Source of the DNA: Cyanobacteria bacterium UBA8156
GTDB taxonomy: Bacteria > Cyanobacteriota > Cyanobacteriia > Pseudanabaenales > Pseudanabaenaceae
DNA length: 23,648 nucleotides
Reading direction: 5' to 3'
Assembly: GCA_003456125.1 (NCBI GenBank)
Contig: DMPD01000112.1
Span: 1-23,648 of the forward strand
Below, piece after piece: positions 17,794 to 23,648 of this stretch. The notes below the pieces were generated by a model. It saw only the letters and a list, made by a program, of their open reading frames with translations. It was not told the DNA's origin and ran no database searches. Numbering within the stretch: the stretch's first letter is position 1; each line of letters starts with the position of its first letter. A program made the translations under genes and the position numbers.

Positions 17794-18525
17794 CTACTGC
17801 GATCGCAACCAAGTCGGCGTCAAAGCCAGCACCGAATCTACCACCGCATCCGCTCCCTTCTGCCGCAACGTTTGCCGATAGGCTTCCGGGTCATCCCCCG
17901 CCAACACATGGGGGGGCACCACCCCCACCGCGATCCACCGGCGATCGCCCCGCTGCTGCCGCGCCGCCACCACCGTCAGCATATCCGCCGCCGTGTCCCC
18001 GGCGTAGATGACCGTATCAGCCCCCAGGCGATCGGCCACCGCCAGCAAACCGGTGGGATCGGGTTTCCCCGGGGCGTCTTCCATGGCCACCAACACCGGC
18101 GCCGTCACCCCCAGCCGCCCCAACACAAACCGGGCCGAAGCGCGGGTGGCCCCACTAAAGAATCCCCAGGGAATGCCCGCCGCCGTGAGGTTTGCAAAAA
18201 ATTTGGGATTGGCCAACAACGGTTCCTGGGCAATGTACCCCGTCCAGCGAGTGGGATCGTCGCCGGTATCCCCGCGATACTGCCCCTGAAAATAGGCCAC
18301 AATTTCGCCAAAAGCCGCGGCAATCCCCTGTCGCCGCAACAACTCCTGACTGGCTTCCCAATCGTTGTTCCATTGCCCCTCCGCCTTCAGGGCATCGATC
18401 GCCTGGGGCGTGGGCCGCTCGCCGCCAAAATGGGCCACCGTATCCGCCAGGGCCCGCCGGTAGGATTGGGAAACATCCCGCAACACCCCATCAATGTCCA
18501 ACACCAAAGCCGGTATCGAATTCAT
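17794..18525 (-). CDS. HAD-superfamily subfamily IA hydrolase (TIGR01548-like)
   Basis: The product is 243 residues from ATG 18525; a TTG directly before it could also be read. HAD motifs are complete: motif I DIDGVLRD with nucleophile D10 and D12, motif II FFSGATR, motif III Lys in GKPDPTG and motif IV GDTAADM. This should be a magnesium-dependent phosphatase. The layout resembles the subfamily I know as TIGR01548, found in cyanobacteria and a few other groups, whose substrate is not known to me. It is the promoter-proximal gene of the five-gene minus-strand string ending with the Uma2 gene, and recJ follows with no gap. Confidence 0.88.
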   Translation of the reverse strand: MNSIPALVLDIDGVLRDVSQSYRRALADTVAHFGGERPTPQAIDALKAEGQWNNDWEASQELLRRQGIAAAFGEIVAYFQGQYRGDTGDDPTRWTGYIAQEPLLANPKFFANLTAAGIPWGFFSGATRASARFVLGRLGVTAPVLVAMEDAPGKPDPTGLLAVADRLGADTVIYAGDTAADMLTVVAARQQRGDRRWIAVGVVPPHVLAGDDPEAYRQTLRQKGADAVVDSVLALTPTWLRSQ

Positions 18526-18563
18526 CAAGGTTTTGGCTCTACGCTCCGGAGCAACGTGGTACG

Positions 18564-18569
18564 ATTATA
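18564..18569 (-). promoter_or_regulatory. Consensus -10 box ahead of the HAD-recJ gene string
   Basis: The minus strand reads TATAAT exactly, about 40 nt upstream of the HAD start. No good -35 is visible at 16-18 nt. Transcription from here would give a leader of about 30 nt. It lies in the divergent spacer shared with PSRP-3. Confidence 0.45.
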
Positions 18570-18627
18570 GACCGCAAAACCCCATCTCACACTGGCTACC
18601 GATACCCCTTGTGGGGGGCTGGGCAAG

Positions 18628-18684
18628 ATGGTGAAGCGGTTGAATGGCGAAGCGGTTGCATATTGTCTCGTTTGTGGAGGTTAG
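18628..18684 (+). other. Possible 18-codon leader ORF and 16-bp tandem repeat upstream of PSRP-3
   Basis: Two near-identical 16-bp units (18628-18643 and 18644-18659, 14 of 16 matching, core GAAGCGGTTG) lie in the PSRP-3 leader. An ATG at the first unit opens an 18-residue frame ending CLVCGG and a TAG at 18682-18684. That stop is 6 nt before the PSRP-3 TTG, and the PSRP-3 Shine-Dalgarno GGAGG (18676-18680) lies inside its last codons. Translation of this frame would therefore occupy the SD. It has no strong RBS of its own and could be chance. Confidence 0.3.
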
Positions 18685-18690
18685 ATTCCC

Positions 18691-18990
18691 TTGGCAGAGT
18701 TCGTACTAAAAATTCTTTGGCTGCAAAAGGATGTGGCCCTGGCGGTCGATCAGGTGGTGGGCAAAGGCCATAGCCCCCTGACCAAGTACTTCTTTTGGCC
18801 GCGGGACGATGCCTGGGATCAACTGAAAACGGAATTGGAATCGAAACCCTGGATTTCCGATCAAGAACGAATTGACATTCTCAACAAAGCCACGGAAGTC
18901 ATTAACTATTGGCAAGAAGAAGGCAAAGGGAAGCTGATGTCGGAAGCCCAAGCCCGATTCCCGGATGTGATCTTTACGGGCAGCACCTGA
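18691..18990 (+). CDS. 30S ribosomal protein PSRP-3 / Ycf65
   Basis: This 99-residue protein is a 30S component found in cyanobacteria and plastids. It is recognised by [20 protein letters not shown], then [39 protein letters not shown] and [10 protein letters not shown], which are almost invariant. Start choice: an in-frame TAG lies at 18682-18684 and no ATG or GTG precedes the conserved core, so the TTG at 18691 is the start; GGAGG (18676-18680) is 10 nt upstream. The N-terminus ([10 protein letters not shown]) then matches what I recall for homologues. A rare TTG start on a ribosomal protein suggests deliberately limited or regulated initiation. aroC follows after 43 bp. Confidence 0.95.
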   Translation: MAEFVLKILWLQKDVALAVDQVVGKGHSPLTKYFFWPRDDAWDQLKTELESKPWISDQERIDILNKATEVINYWQEEGKGKLMSEAQARFPDVIFTGST

Positions 18991-19033
18991 TCGGGGCCCC
19001 GGATCCACAGCAACAACCGCACGGGATGGCAAC

Positions 19034-20119
19034 ATGGGCAGTTTCTTTGGGCAAGTGTTTCGGGTGGCGACGTTTGGCGAATCCCACGGCGGGGGTGTGG
19101 GGGTGGTGGTGGATGGATGTCCGCCGCACCTCCCCCTGGCGGAAACCGATATCCAGGTGGATTTGGATCGGCGGCGACCGGGCCAAAGTGCCATTGTCAC
19201 CCCCCGGCAAGAAAGCGATCGCTGCGAGATTTTGTCGGGGGTGTTTGAGGGCAAAACCTTGGGTACGCCCATCGCCCTGTTGGTGCGCAACCAGGATGCC
19301 CGCAGCCAAGACTATCAAGAGATGGCAACCAAATTTCGACCTTCCCATGCCGACGCTACCTATCAGGCGAAGTACGGCATTCGCAATTGGCAGGGGGGGG
19401 GACGGGCCTCCGCCCGGGAAACCATTGGGCGGGTGGCAGCCGGGGCGATCGCCAAGAAAATTTTGCACCAAGTCGCCCACACGGAGGTTTTGGCCTATGT
19501 GCAGCGGGTGCGGAACCTCGAAGCCCAGATCGATATCGGTACGGTGACGGCGGCCCAAATTGAGGCTAACATTTTGCGGTGCCCCGATGCCGCCGTGGCG
19601 GCCCAGGCGATCGCCGAGATCGAGCAAGCCCGCCGGGAAGGCAATTCCCTGGGGGGGGTGGTGGAATGCGTGATCCGCTCGGTGCCCGTGGGGTTGGGGG
19701 ATCCGGTATTTGAGAAATTGGAGGCGGAATTGGCCAGGGCCATGATGTCGTTGCCGGCTTCCAAGGGGTTTGAGGTGGGATCGGGGTTTGCCGGTACGTA
19801 CCTCACGGGGCGGGAACACAACGATGAGTTTTACCTGGAGGGCGATCGCCTGCGCACCCGCACCAACCGTTCCGGGGGGATTCAGGGGGGCATCAGCAAC
19901 GGCGAAGACATTGTGTTTCGGGTCGCGTTCAAGCCCACGGCCACGATTTTGCAGCCCCAAAACACCGTTTCGGTGGCGGGGGAAGAAACCACCTTGCGGG
20001 CCCGCGGTCGGCACGATCCCTGTGTGTTGCCGCGGGCGGTGCCCATGGTGGAGGCGATGGCGGCTTTGGTGCTGTGCGATCGCTACCTGTATCAGCAAAC
20101 GGTGCGGGTGTTGGGGTAG
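19034..20119 (+). CDS. aroC: Chorismate synthase
   Basis: The enzyme makes chorismate from 5-enolpyruvylshikimate-3-phosphate using reduced FMN, the last step of the shikimate pathway. The 361-residue product is full length. Signatures seen are GESHGGG with H18, [10 protein letters not shown] with its second catalytic His (about 107), [10 protein letters not shown], the [16 protein letters not shown] block and [21 protein letters not shown] 19034 is chosen from homology ([19 protein letters not shown]); the SD is weak (GGGATGG). The hisI ATG is 2 bp after its stop, so the two are co-translated in one operon, linking aromatic and histidine biosynthesis. Confidence 0.97.
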   Translation: MGSFFGQVFRVATFGESHGGGVGVVVDGCPPHLPLAETDIQVDLDRRRPGQSAIVTPRQESDRCEILSGVFEGKTLGTPIALLVRNQDARSQDYQEMATKFRPSHADATYQAKYGIRNWQGGGRASARETIGRVAAGAIAKKILHQVAHTEVLAYVQRVRNLEAQIDIGTVTAAQIEANILRCPDAAVAAQAIAEIEQARREGNSLGGVVECVIRSVPVGLGDPVFEKLEAELARAMMSLPASKGFEVGSGFAGTYLTGREHNDEFYLEGDRLRTRTNRSGGIQGGISNGEDIVFRVAFKPTATILQPQNTVSVAGEETTLRARGRHDPCVLPRAVPMVEAMAALVLCDRYLYQQTVRVLG

Positions 20120-20121
20120 GT

Positions 20122-20526
20122 ATGGATTGGTCTACGGTTGATGCGTCCGTTGGTTTGGCGGCGGCTCCCAGTCTGACGGCACTTTTGGCCCACCTGAAGT
20201 TTGATGCCCAGGGCTTGATCCCGGCGATCGCCCAGGATGCCAACGACGGCCAGGTGTTGATGGTGGCGTGGATGAACGCCACGGCGATCGCCAAGACCCT
20301 GGAAACCGGCGAAGTCCATTACTGGAGCCGCTCGCGGCAGGAATTGTGGCACAAAGGGGCCACCTCGGGTTGCACCCAAAAACTGCAACGGTTGTGGGTG
20401 GATTGCGATGCCGATGTGTTGTTGTTGGCGATTGAGCAGCGGGGGGGAGCCGCCTGCCACACCGGCGCCCGCAGTTGTTTTTACCGGGAAATTGACTGGC
20501 GATCGGTCACGCCCCCGGCTCCCTAA
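20122..20526 (+). CDS. hisI: Phosphoribosyl-AMP cyclohydrolase
   Basis: The third step of histidine biosynthesis opens the adenine ring of phosphoribosyl-AMP. The product is 134 residues from ATG 20122. An open frame back to 20074 runs into aroC and is rejected; TAGGT just ahead of the ATG serves as RBS. The metal site is intact: DCDAD (94-98) gives the Asp ligands and one Zn cysteine (C95), with further Zn cysteines at C112 and C119. The conserved VAWMN and [14 protein letters not shown] segments are present. No HisE (phosphoribosyl-ATP pyrophosphatase) domain is fused, so that activity must be encoded elsewhere. It converges on the permease gene with an 8-bp gap and no obvious terminator. 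Confidence 0.96.
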   Translation: MDWSTVDASVGLAAAPSLTALLAHLKFDAQGLIPAIAQDANDGQVLMVAWMNATAIAKTLETGEVHYWSRSRQELWHKGATSGCTQKLQRLWVDCDADVLLLAIEQRGGAACHTGARSCFYREIDWRSVTPPAP

Positions 20527-20534
20527 CCCCACCC

Positions 20535-22043
20535 TCAAGGAATACTGTCCGGGGGGTCTGTCGCCAGATCGGCCTCGTCATCGAGGGCATCCGCCACCAG
20601 TTGTTTCTGGGAGACCACGACAAAATAAATAGCGGCAAGCCCCAAGAAAGCGACCATGCCCCCCACCGCCAGCCGATAGGTGGACTCGACAAAAGTGGAC
20701 ACCAGAGCCAAGGTCGCCAACGCCGTACCGCCAAAGGCCCCCGCCAGCCCCCACGGACTGCGATAGGGCCGGGGCAAATTGGGGCGCGATCGCCGCAGTT
20801 GGATGTAGCTCGCCATTACCAAAATGTAGGTCACTACCGCGCACACCACCGACATGACAATCAAGGCAAGGCCAGCATCGGTGGTATCGCCCCCCACCAA
20901 ATCGATCGCTTCCGTGATGCCCAAGGCCAGAATGCCGCAGGCGATCGCCGCCCGGGCCGGCACCCGCTGGGCGTTGGTCACGGACAGAGCTGGGGGCAAA
21001 TAGCCGGCCCGCGACAGGGCAAAACACACCCGGCTGTAGGCATAGATGCAAGCGGGATACCCCGTAAAGCCGGCGAGGATTCCCCCCAGCCCAGCCACCT
21101 GCCGCCAAAATCCGGTTTCGCCAAACACAATGTTCAAACCGTCGTCAAAGGGTTGGGTGGATTGGGCCAAAGCAGCAGCTCCCCGCAACAGTTGCCCCTC
21201 TTCGGTGATGACCTCCACCGGAATCGCCGTGTTCAAAATCAACACAAATACGGCCAGTCCGAAGAGCGTCCCCATCGCCGCCACCATCGACTGCGGCAAA
21301 TCCCGCACCGGGTCTTTGGCTTCTTCTGCCGCCAGGGGCATTGCTTCCAGGGCCAGAAAAAACCAAATGGCGTAGGGCATGGCCGCCAATATCCCCCGCT
21401 TCCCTCCGGGCAAGGTGCTCGAAGCGTCGGTAATTTCCGTCAAGGGCGGTACGGTCAACCATAGGCTGGTATCGACCTTACCGCTGAGCAAAATCCCCAG
21501 ACACAAAACCCCCAGCATGATCACCGCGACCCAAGCGATCCAAAGATTCACCCGGATTGCCAACTCTGGAAACCGTACTGTCAAAGCCGTGAAGCCCCCC
21601 GTAAACACCACCCAAAACAACGGTTGGGGCAACCACGCCACATACCCCTGCACCAGGTCGCCGATGTAGTAAACCCCGACCCCCATAATCAAGATGTATT
21701 CCGCCAGCTCCGCCATACCGCAGAGGTATCCCCCCAACGGTCCAAAGGCACTGCGGGTAAACGCATAAAATCCCCCGGCATGGGGCAAGGCAGCCGTGAG
21801 CTCGGCGGTGCAAAACGTCAGGCACCAATACATTGTGGCCACCAGGGCCGTGGCGATCGCCAGTCCCCAAAAGCCCCCCTGGGCCAAGCCTTCGTTCCAA
21901 CCGGAATAAATCCCGTCGATCACAATGCCCACACCAATTCCCCACAGGGCCCAAAAACCGATGCCCCGTTTGAGTTGTCGCCGTTCCAGGTAATCGCTGT
22001 CGACGTTGCCGTAACGGGCAACTTTGAGCTTGCGTTCTGCCAT
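20535..22043 (-). CDS. APC-family amine/amino-acid permease (ethanolamine-permease-like)
   Basis: The product is 502 residues with about twelve predicted membrane helices. The first begins at LKRGIGFWALWGIGVGIVID and continues with the IYSGWNEGLAQGG loop, a pattern I associate with ethanolamine and related permeases (TIGR00908-like) in the amino acid-polyamine-organocation superfamily. Other typical segments are AELTAALPHAGGFYAFTRSAFGP, FLALEAMPLAAEEAKDPVRDLPQ and AYSRVCFALSRAGYLPP. The C-terminus is acidic and cytoplasmic. No ethanolamine ammonia-lyase genes are nearby, so the substrate is uncertain. ATG 22043 has no strong SD. It is divergent from the metallophosphoesterase gene by 60 bp and converges on hisI. 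Confidence 0.9.
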   Translation of the reverse strand: MAERKLKVARYGNVDSDYLERRQLKRGIGFWALWGIGVGIVIDGIYSGWNEGLAQGGFWGLAIATALVATMYWCLTFCTAELTAALPHAGGFYAFTRSAFGPLGGYLCGMAELAEYILIMGVGVYYIGDLVQGYVAWLPQPLFWVVFTGGFTALTVRFPELAIRVNLWIAWVAVIMLGVLCLGILLSGKVDTSLWLTVPPLTEITDASSTLPGGKRGILAAMPYAIWFFLALEAMPLAAEEAKDPVRDLPQSMVAAMGTLFGLAVFVLILNTAIPVEVITEEGQLLRGAAALAQSTQPFDDGLNIVFGETGFWRQVAGLGGILAGFTGYPACIYAYSRVCFALSRAGYLPPALSVTNAQRVPARAAIACGILALGITEAIDLVGGDTTDAGLALIVMSVVCAVVTYILVMASYIQLRRSRPNLPRPYRSPWGLAGAFGGTALATLALVSTFVESTYRLAVGGMVAFLGLAAIYFVVVSQKQLVADALDDEADLATDPPDSIP

Positions 22044-22103
22044 AATGTCTTGCGATGGAGGCCCTCACCCACATATTTTATTGCTGTTGCCTGCGAAAAG
22101 CCC
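22044..22103. promoter_or_regulatory. Divergent spacer between permease and metallophosphoesterase
   Basis: A candidate plus-strand promoter is TTGCGA (22050-22055), an 18-nt spacer and TATTTT (22074-22079), placing transcription about 20 nt ahead of the ATG at 22104. No convincing minus-strand promoter is seen for the permease. Confidence 0.3.
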
Positions 22104-23273
22104 ATGAACCGTAGCCGTCGATACTTCTTGTTGGGTCTAGGGATATGCTCGGGAGCGGCGGTAGCCGGTGGTCTCCGGCGGTGGCAAGAAGGGGCAGCCC
22201 CGACCCCCGCGATCGCCCCGGCCGAAGCGGTGCCCGAACAAGTGGCCGTGCGGCCCCCCCGCAATCCCCGGCCGGCCCCCCAGGGATTGTTTGCGCCGGT
22301 ACGGGGGAATGTCCGCATCGCTGTGATCAGCGATCTCAACAGTCAGTATGGTTCTACCCACTACGAACCCCAGGTGCTGAAGGCCGTGGAATTTTTGCCC
22401 CAGTGGGAGCCGGATTTGGTGCTCTGCAGCGGCGATATGGTGGCGGGGCAATGGCCCTCTTTGACCAAGGCCCAAATTCAGGCGATGTGGGATGCGTTCG
22501 ATCGCCACATTGGGGCCCCCATCCGCCAAGCCAAACTCCCCTACGGCTTTACCCTGGGGAACCATGACGCTTCCGGTGCCCGCTCGGTACGCAACCAATT
22601 TTTGTTTCAGCAGGAAAGGGACATGGCGGCGGCCTACTGGAACGACCCCAGCCATCCCACCGGCATCCAGTTTGTCGATCGCGGTCGATTTCCGTTTTAT
22701 TACACGTTTGAGCAAAACAACGTTTTTTATCTGGTGTGGGATGCCTCTTCCAACCGCATTCCCCCCGAACAATTGCAATGGGCGGAACGGACACTGTTGG
22801 GGCAACGGGCCCAAAAAGCCAAACTGCGCATCGTGATTGGCCATTTGCCGCTGTATGCGGTGGCGGTAGGTCGGGCGGAATTGGGGGAAATTGTCAGCAA
22901 CGGCGACGACGTGCGCAAGATGCTGGAACGCTGCAAAGTACACACGTACATCAGCGGTCACCACCACTCTTACTACCCGGCCCGCAAAGGTCAGCTAGAA
23001 TTGCTGCACACGGGCGCTTTGGGGAGTGGCCCCCGCCCCCTCCTCGATAGCCGCCTGCCGGTCACCAATACCCTCACCATTGTGGATGTGGATGTGGCTA
23101 AGGCCCAAACCATCTACACCACCTACAACATGCGCACCCTCCAAACCATTGACATCAAAACCCTGCCCCGCTTGATTGTGGGCCCCAACGGTTACGTGGT
23201 TCGCCGCGACCTCCGGGAAGCCGACCTTACGCCAGCGGAACGCAATCGCCGTTTTGATACCGGTGGCTACTGA
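22104..23273 (+). CDS. Tat-exported calcineurin-like metallophosphoesterase
   Basis: The product is 389 residues from ATG 22104. An upstream open extension back to 21624 is antisense to the permease and is rejected. The N-terminus SRRYFLLG followed by a hydrophobic Gly/Ala stretch is a twin-arginine signal, so the enzyme is folded with its metals before export to the periplasm. A Pro/Ala-rich spacer (about 30-65) leads to the catalytic domain: SDLN (D77, N79), SGDM (D111), LGNHD (151-155), VIGHLPLY and SGHHHSYYP. The first motif has Asn where the family consensus DxH has His. Such enzymes hydrolyse phosphomono- or diesters with a dinuclear metal centre; the substrate is unknown. It is transcribed alone. 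Confidence 0.9.
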   Translation: MNRSRRYFLLGLGICSGAAVAGGLRRWQEGAAPTPAIAPAEAVPEQVAVRPPRNPRPAPQGLFAPVRGNVRIAVISDLNSQYGSTHYEPQVLKAVEFLPQWEPDLVLCSGDMVAGQWPSLTKAQIQAMWDAFDRHIGAPIRQAKLPYGFTLGNHDASGARSVRNQFLFQQERDMAAAYWNDPSHPTGIQFVDRGRFPFYYTFEQNNVFYLVWDASSNRIPPEQLQWAERTLLGQRAQKAKLRIVIGHLPLYAVAVGRAELGEIVSNGDDVRKMLERCKVHTYISGHHHSYYPARKGQLELLHTGALGSGPRPLLDSRLPVTNTLTIVDVDVAKAQTIYTTYNMRTLQTIDIKTLPRLIVGPNGYVVRRDLREADLTPAERNRRFDTGGY

Positions 23274-23309
23274 ACCCTATCGCAAACACCACAGTACTTA
23301 AGATAAAGT

Positions 23310-23326
23310 CCCCTTCACAGGAGGGG
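23310..23326. repeat. Small hairpin, copy 1 (terminator or dispersed intergenic repeat)
   Basis: CCCCTTC-ACA-GGAGGGG forms a 7-bp stem with one T-G wobble and a 3-nt loop, 37 nt after the metallophosphoesterase stop. It lacks a T run. It matches copy 2 at 23385 in size and sequence. Confidence 0.6.
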
Positions 23327-23384
23327 GGCCGGCGTCCACTGACGGGGTGGCAAGCACTTCTTGAGCCGAGAGAACTACCCCTAG

Positions 23385-23401
23385 CCCCTCCAAAGGAGGG
23401 G
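23385..23401. repeat. Small hairpin, copy 2
   Basis: CCCCTCC-AAA-GGAGGGG is a perfect 7-bp stem with a 3-nt loop, preceded by ACCCCTAG. The right arm is identical to that of copy 1. Motifs of this style are common as dispersed intergenic repeats in cyanobacteria. Confidence 0.65.
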
Positions 23402-23570
23402 AATGATGAAGTTGTGCGACGGCAGACAAGCTTGACTTCTTACAGACAACCTCTGTTCCGTCTCCACCAACACAGTGTTCGACGGCTGACGCTAACTTTA
23501 GGCAAAACGCCGAGACAAAAACATTTGTTCAAAATATAGCCATTTTAATTAACTTTGAGAGGCTTGGCCT

Positions 23571-23598
23571 CCCCCCCCCCCCCCCCCCCCCCCCCCCC
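23571..23598. repeat. Homopolymer tract of 28 C residues
   Basis: An unbroken run of 28 C follows GAGGCTTGGCCT and precedes a G, then CCC-GGGGGG-CGGGC. On the minus strand it is a G tract capable of G-quadruplex formation, and on the plus strand an i-motif. The exact length is unreliable by sequencing and may vary by slippage. Confidence 0.8.
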
Positions 23599-23648
23599 GC
23601 CCGGGGGGCGGGCAAACCCGACACGCGGCTCAACGCTATCCCCCACAA

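Larger units (their letters stand above)
488..22216. repeat. Scattered HIP1 palindromes (GCGATCGC)
   Basis: The 8-bp highly iterated palindrome of cyanobacteria occurs throughout, mostly inside genes; examples start at 488, 3716, 5989, 6364, 6400, 6514, 6561, 17799 and 22209. It supports the cyanobacterial assignment and is not a mobile element. Confidence 0.9.
23274..23648. other. Gene-free right end
   Basis: No open frame with coding character is seen on either strand here. It holds two small hairpins (23310-23326 and 23385-23401), an AT-rich patch with TTAATTAA (23545-23552), a 13-nt GAGGC-TTG-GCCTC hairpin (23557-23569, directly before T23570), the poly-C tract and a GCCCG/CGGGC inverted repeat just after it. 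It may contain the terminator of the metallophosphoesterase gene, but no hairpin is followed by a T run. Confidence 0.6.

Noticed and set aside
17227..18570. 447-codon plus-strand frame
   Set aside because: It lies fully antisense to recJ and the HAD gene, is rich in Pro, Arg and His, and has no recognisable domain: a GC-rich shadow frame.
18992..19006. GGGGCCCC palindrome after PSRP-3 as a terminator
   Set aside because: No loop is possible without breaking the stem and no T run follows; aroC begins within 45 bp and is probably read through.
18974..20098. 374-codon minus-strand frame
   Set aside because: Antisense to aroC, whose catalytic motifs are complete on the plus strand.
21624..22103. 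160-codon upstream extension of the metallophosphoesterase
   Set aside because: It is antisense to the permease, and the Tat signal begins exactly at the ATG at 22104.

Overview
The window reads as cyanobacterial chromosome with fairly high GC. The HIP1 palindrome GCGATCGC recurs from end to end. The window also carries PSRP-3/Ycf65, a ribosomal protein of cyanobacteria and plastids, and HpsA, a cyanobacterial exopolysaccharide/hormogonium factor. A species cannot be named from this alone. No tRNA, rRNA, CRISPR array or transposase was recognised.

Layout. (1) Positions 1-5776, minus strand: one uninterrupted frame of at least 1,925 codons. It is the start and most of hpsA, and its 3' end lies beyond the left edge. 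(2) 5874-6638, minus: a SpoU/TrmH-family RNA 2'-O-methyltransferase just upstream of hpsA. (3) 6714-11702, plus: a NACHT-domain STAND NTPase (bacterial NLR-like) followed by a soluble hybrid histidine kinase. The kinase has two GAF modules, and the second has two cysteines spaced as in DXCF-type cyanobacteriochromes. (4) 11879-13415, plus: map (methionine aminopeptidase) and an atypical SDR protein. (5) 13420-18525, minus: a tight five-gene string, read HAD hydrolase, recJ, a family-3 solute-binding protein, a J-domain/TPR protein and a Uma2-type nuclease. Gaps range from 8 bp to short overlaps, so it is probably one transcript. (6) 18691-20526, plus: PSRP-3 (TTG start, with a possible mini-ORF in its leader), aroC and hisI. 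(7) 20535-22043, minus: an APC-family amine/amino-acid permease. It is divergent from a Tat-exported metallophosphoesterase at 22104-23273, plus. (8) 23274-23648: no gene, but two near-identical small hairpins and a 28-nt poly-C tract.

Most genes are housekeeping: RNA modification, N-terminal protein processing, recombination/repair, translation, and aromatic and histidine biosynthesis. The accessory material is HpsA (surface polysaccharide or motility), the NACHT protein (candidate conflict or signalling system), the possible light-sensing kinase and the structured right end. I found no clear new multi-gene system. The best leads are the NACHT protein with its kinase neighbour, the two-cysteine GAF domain, the PSRP-3 leader and the poly-C region.
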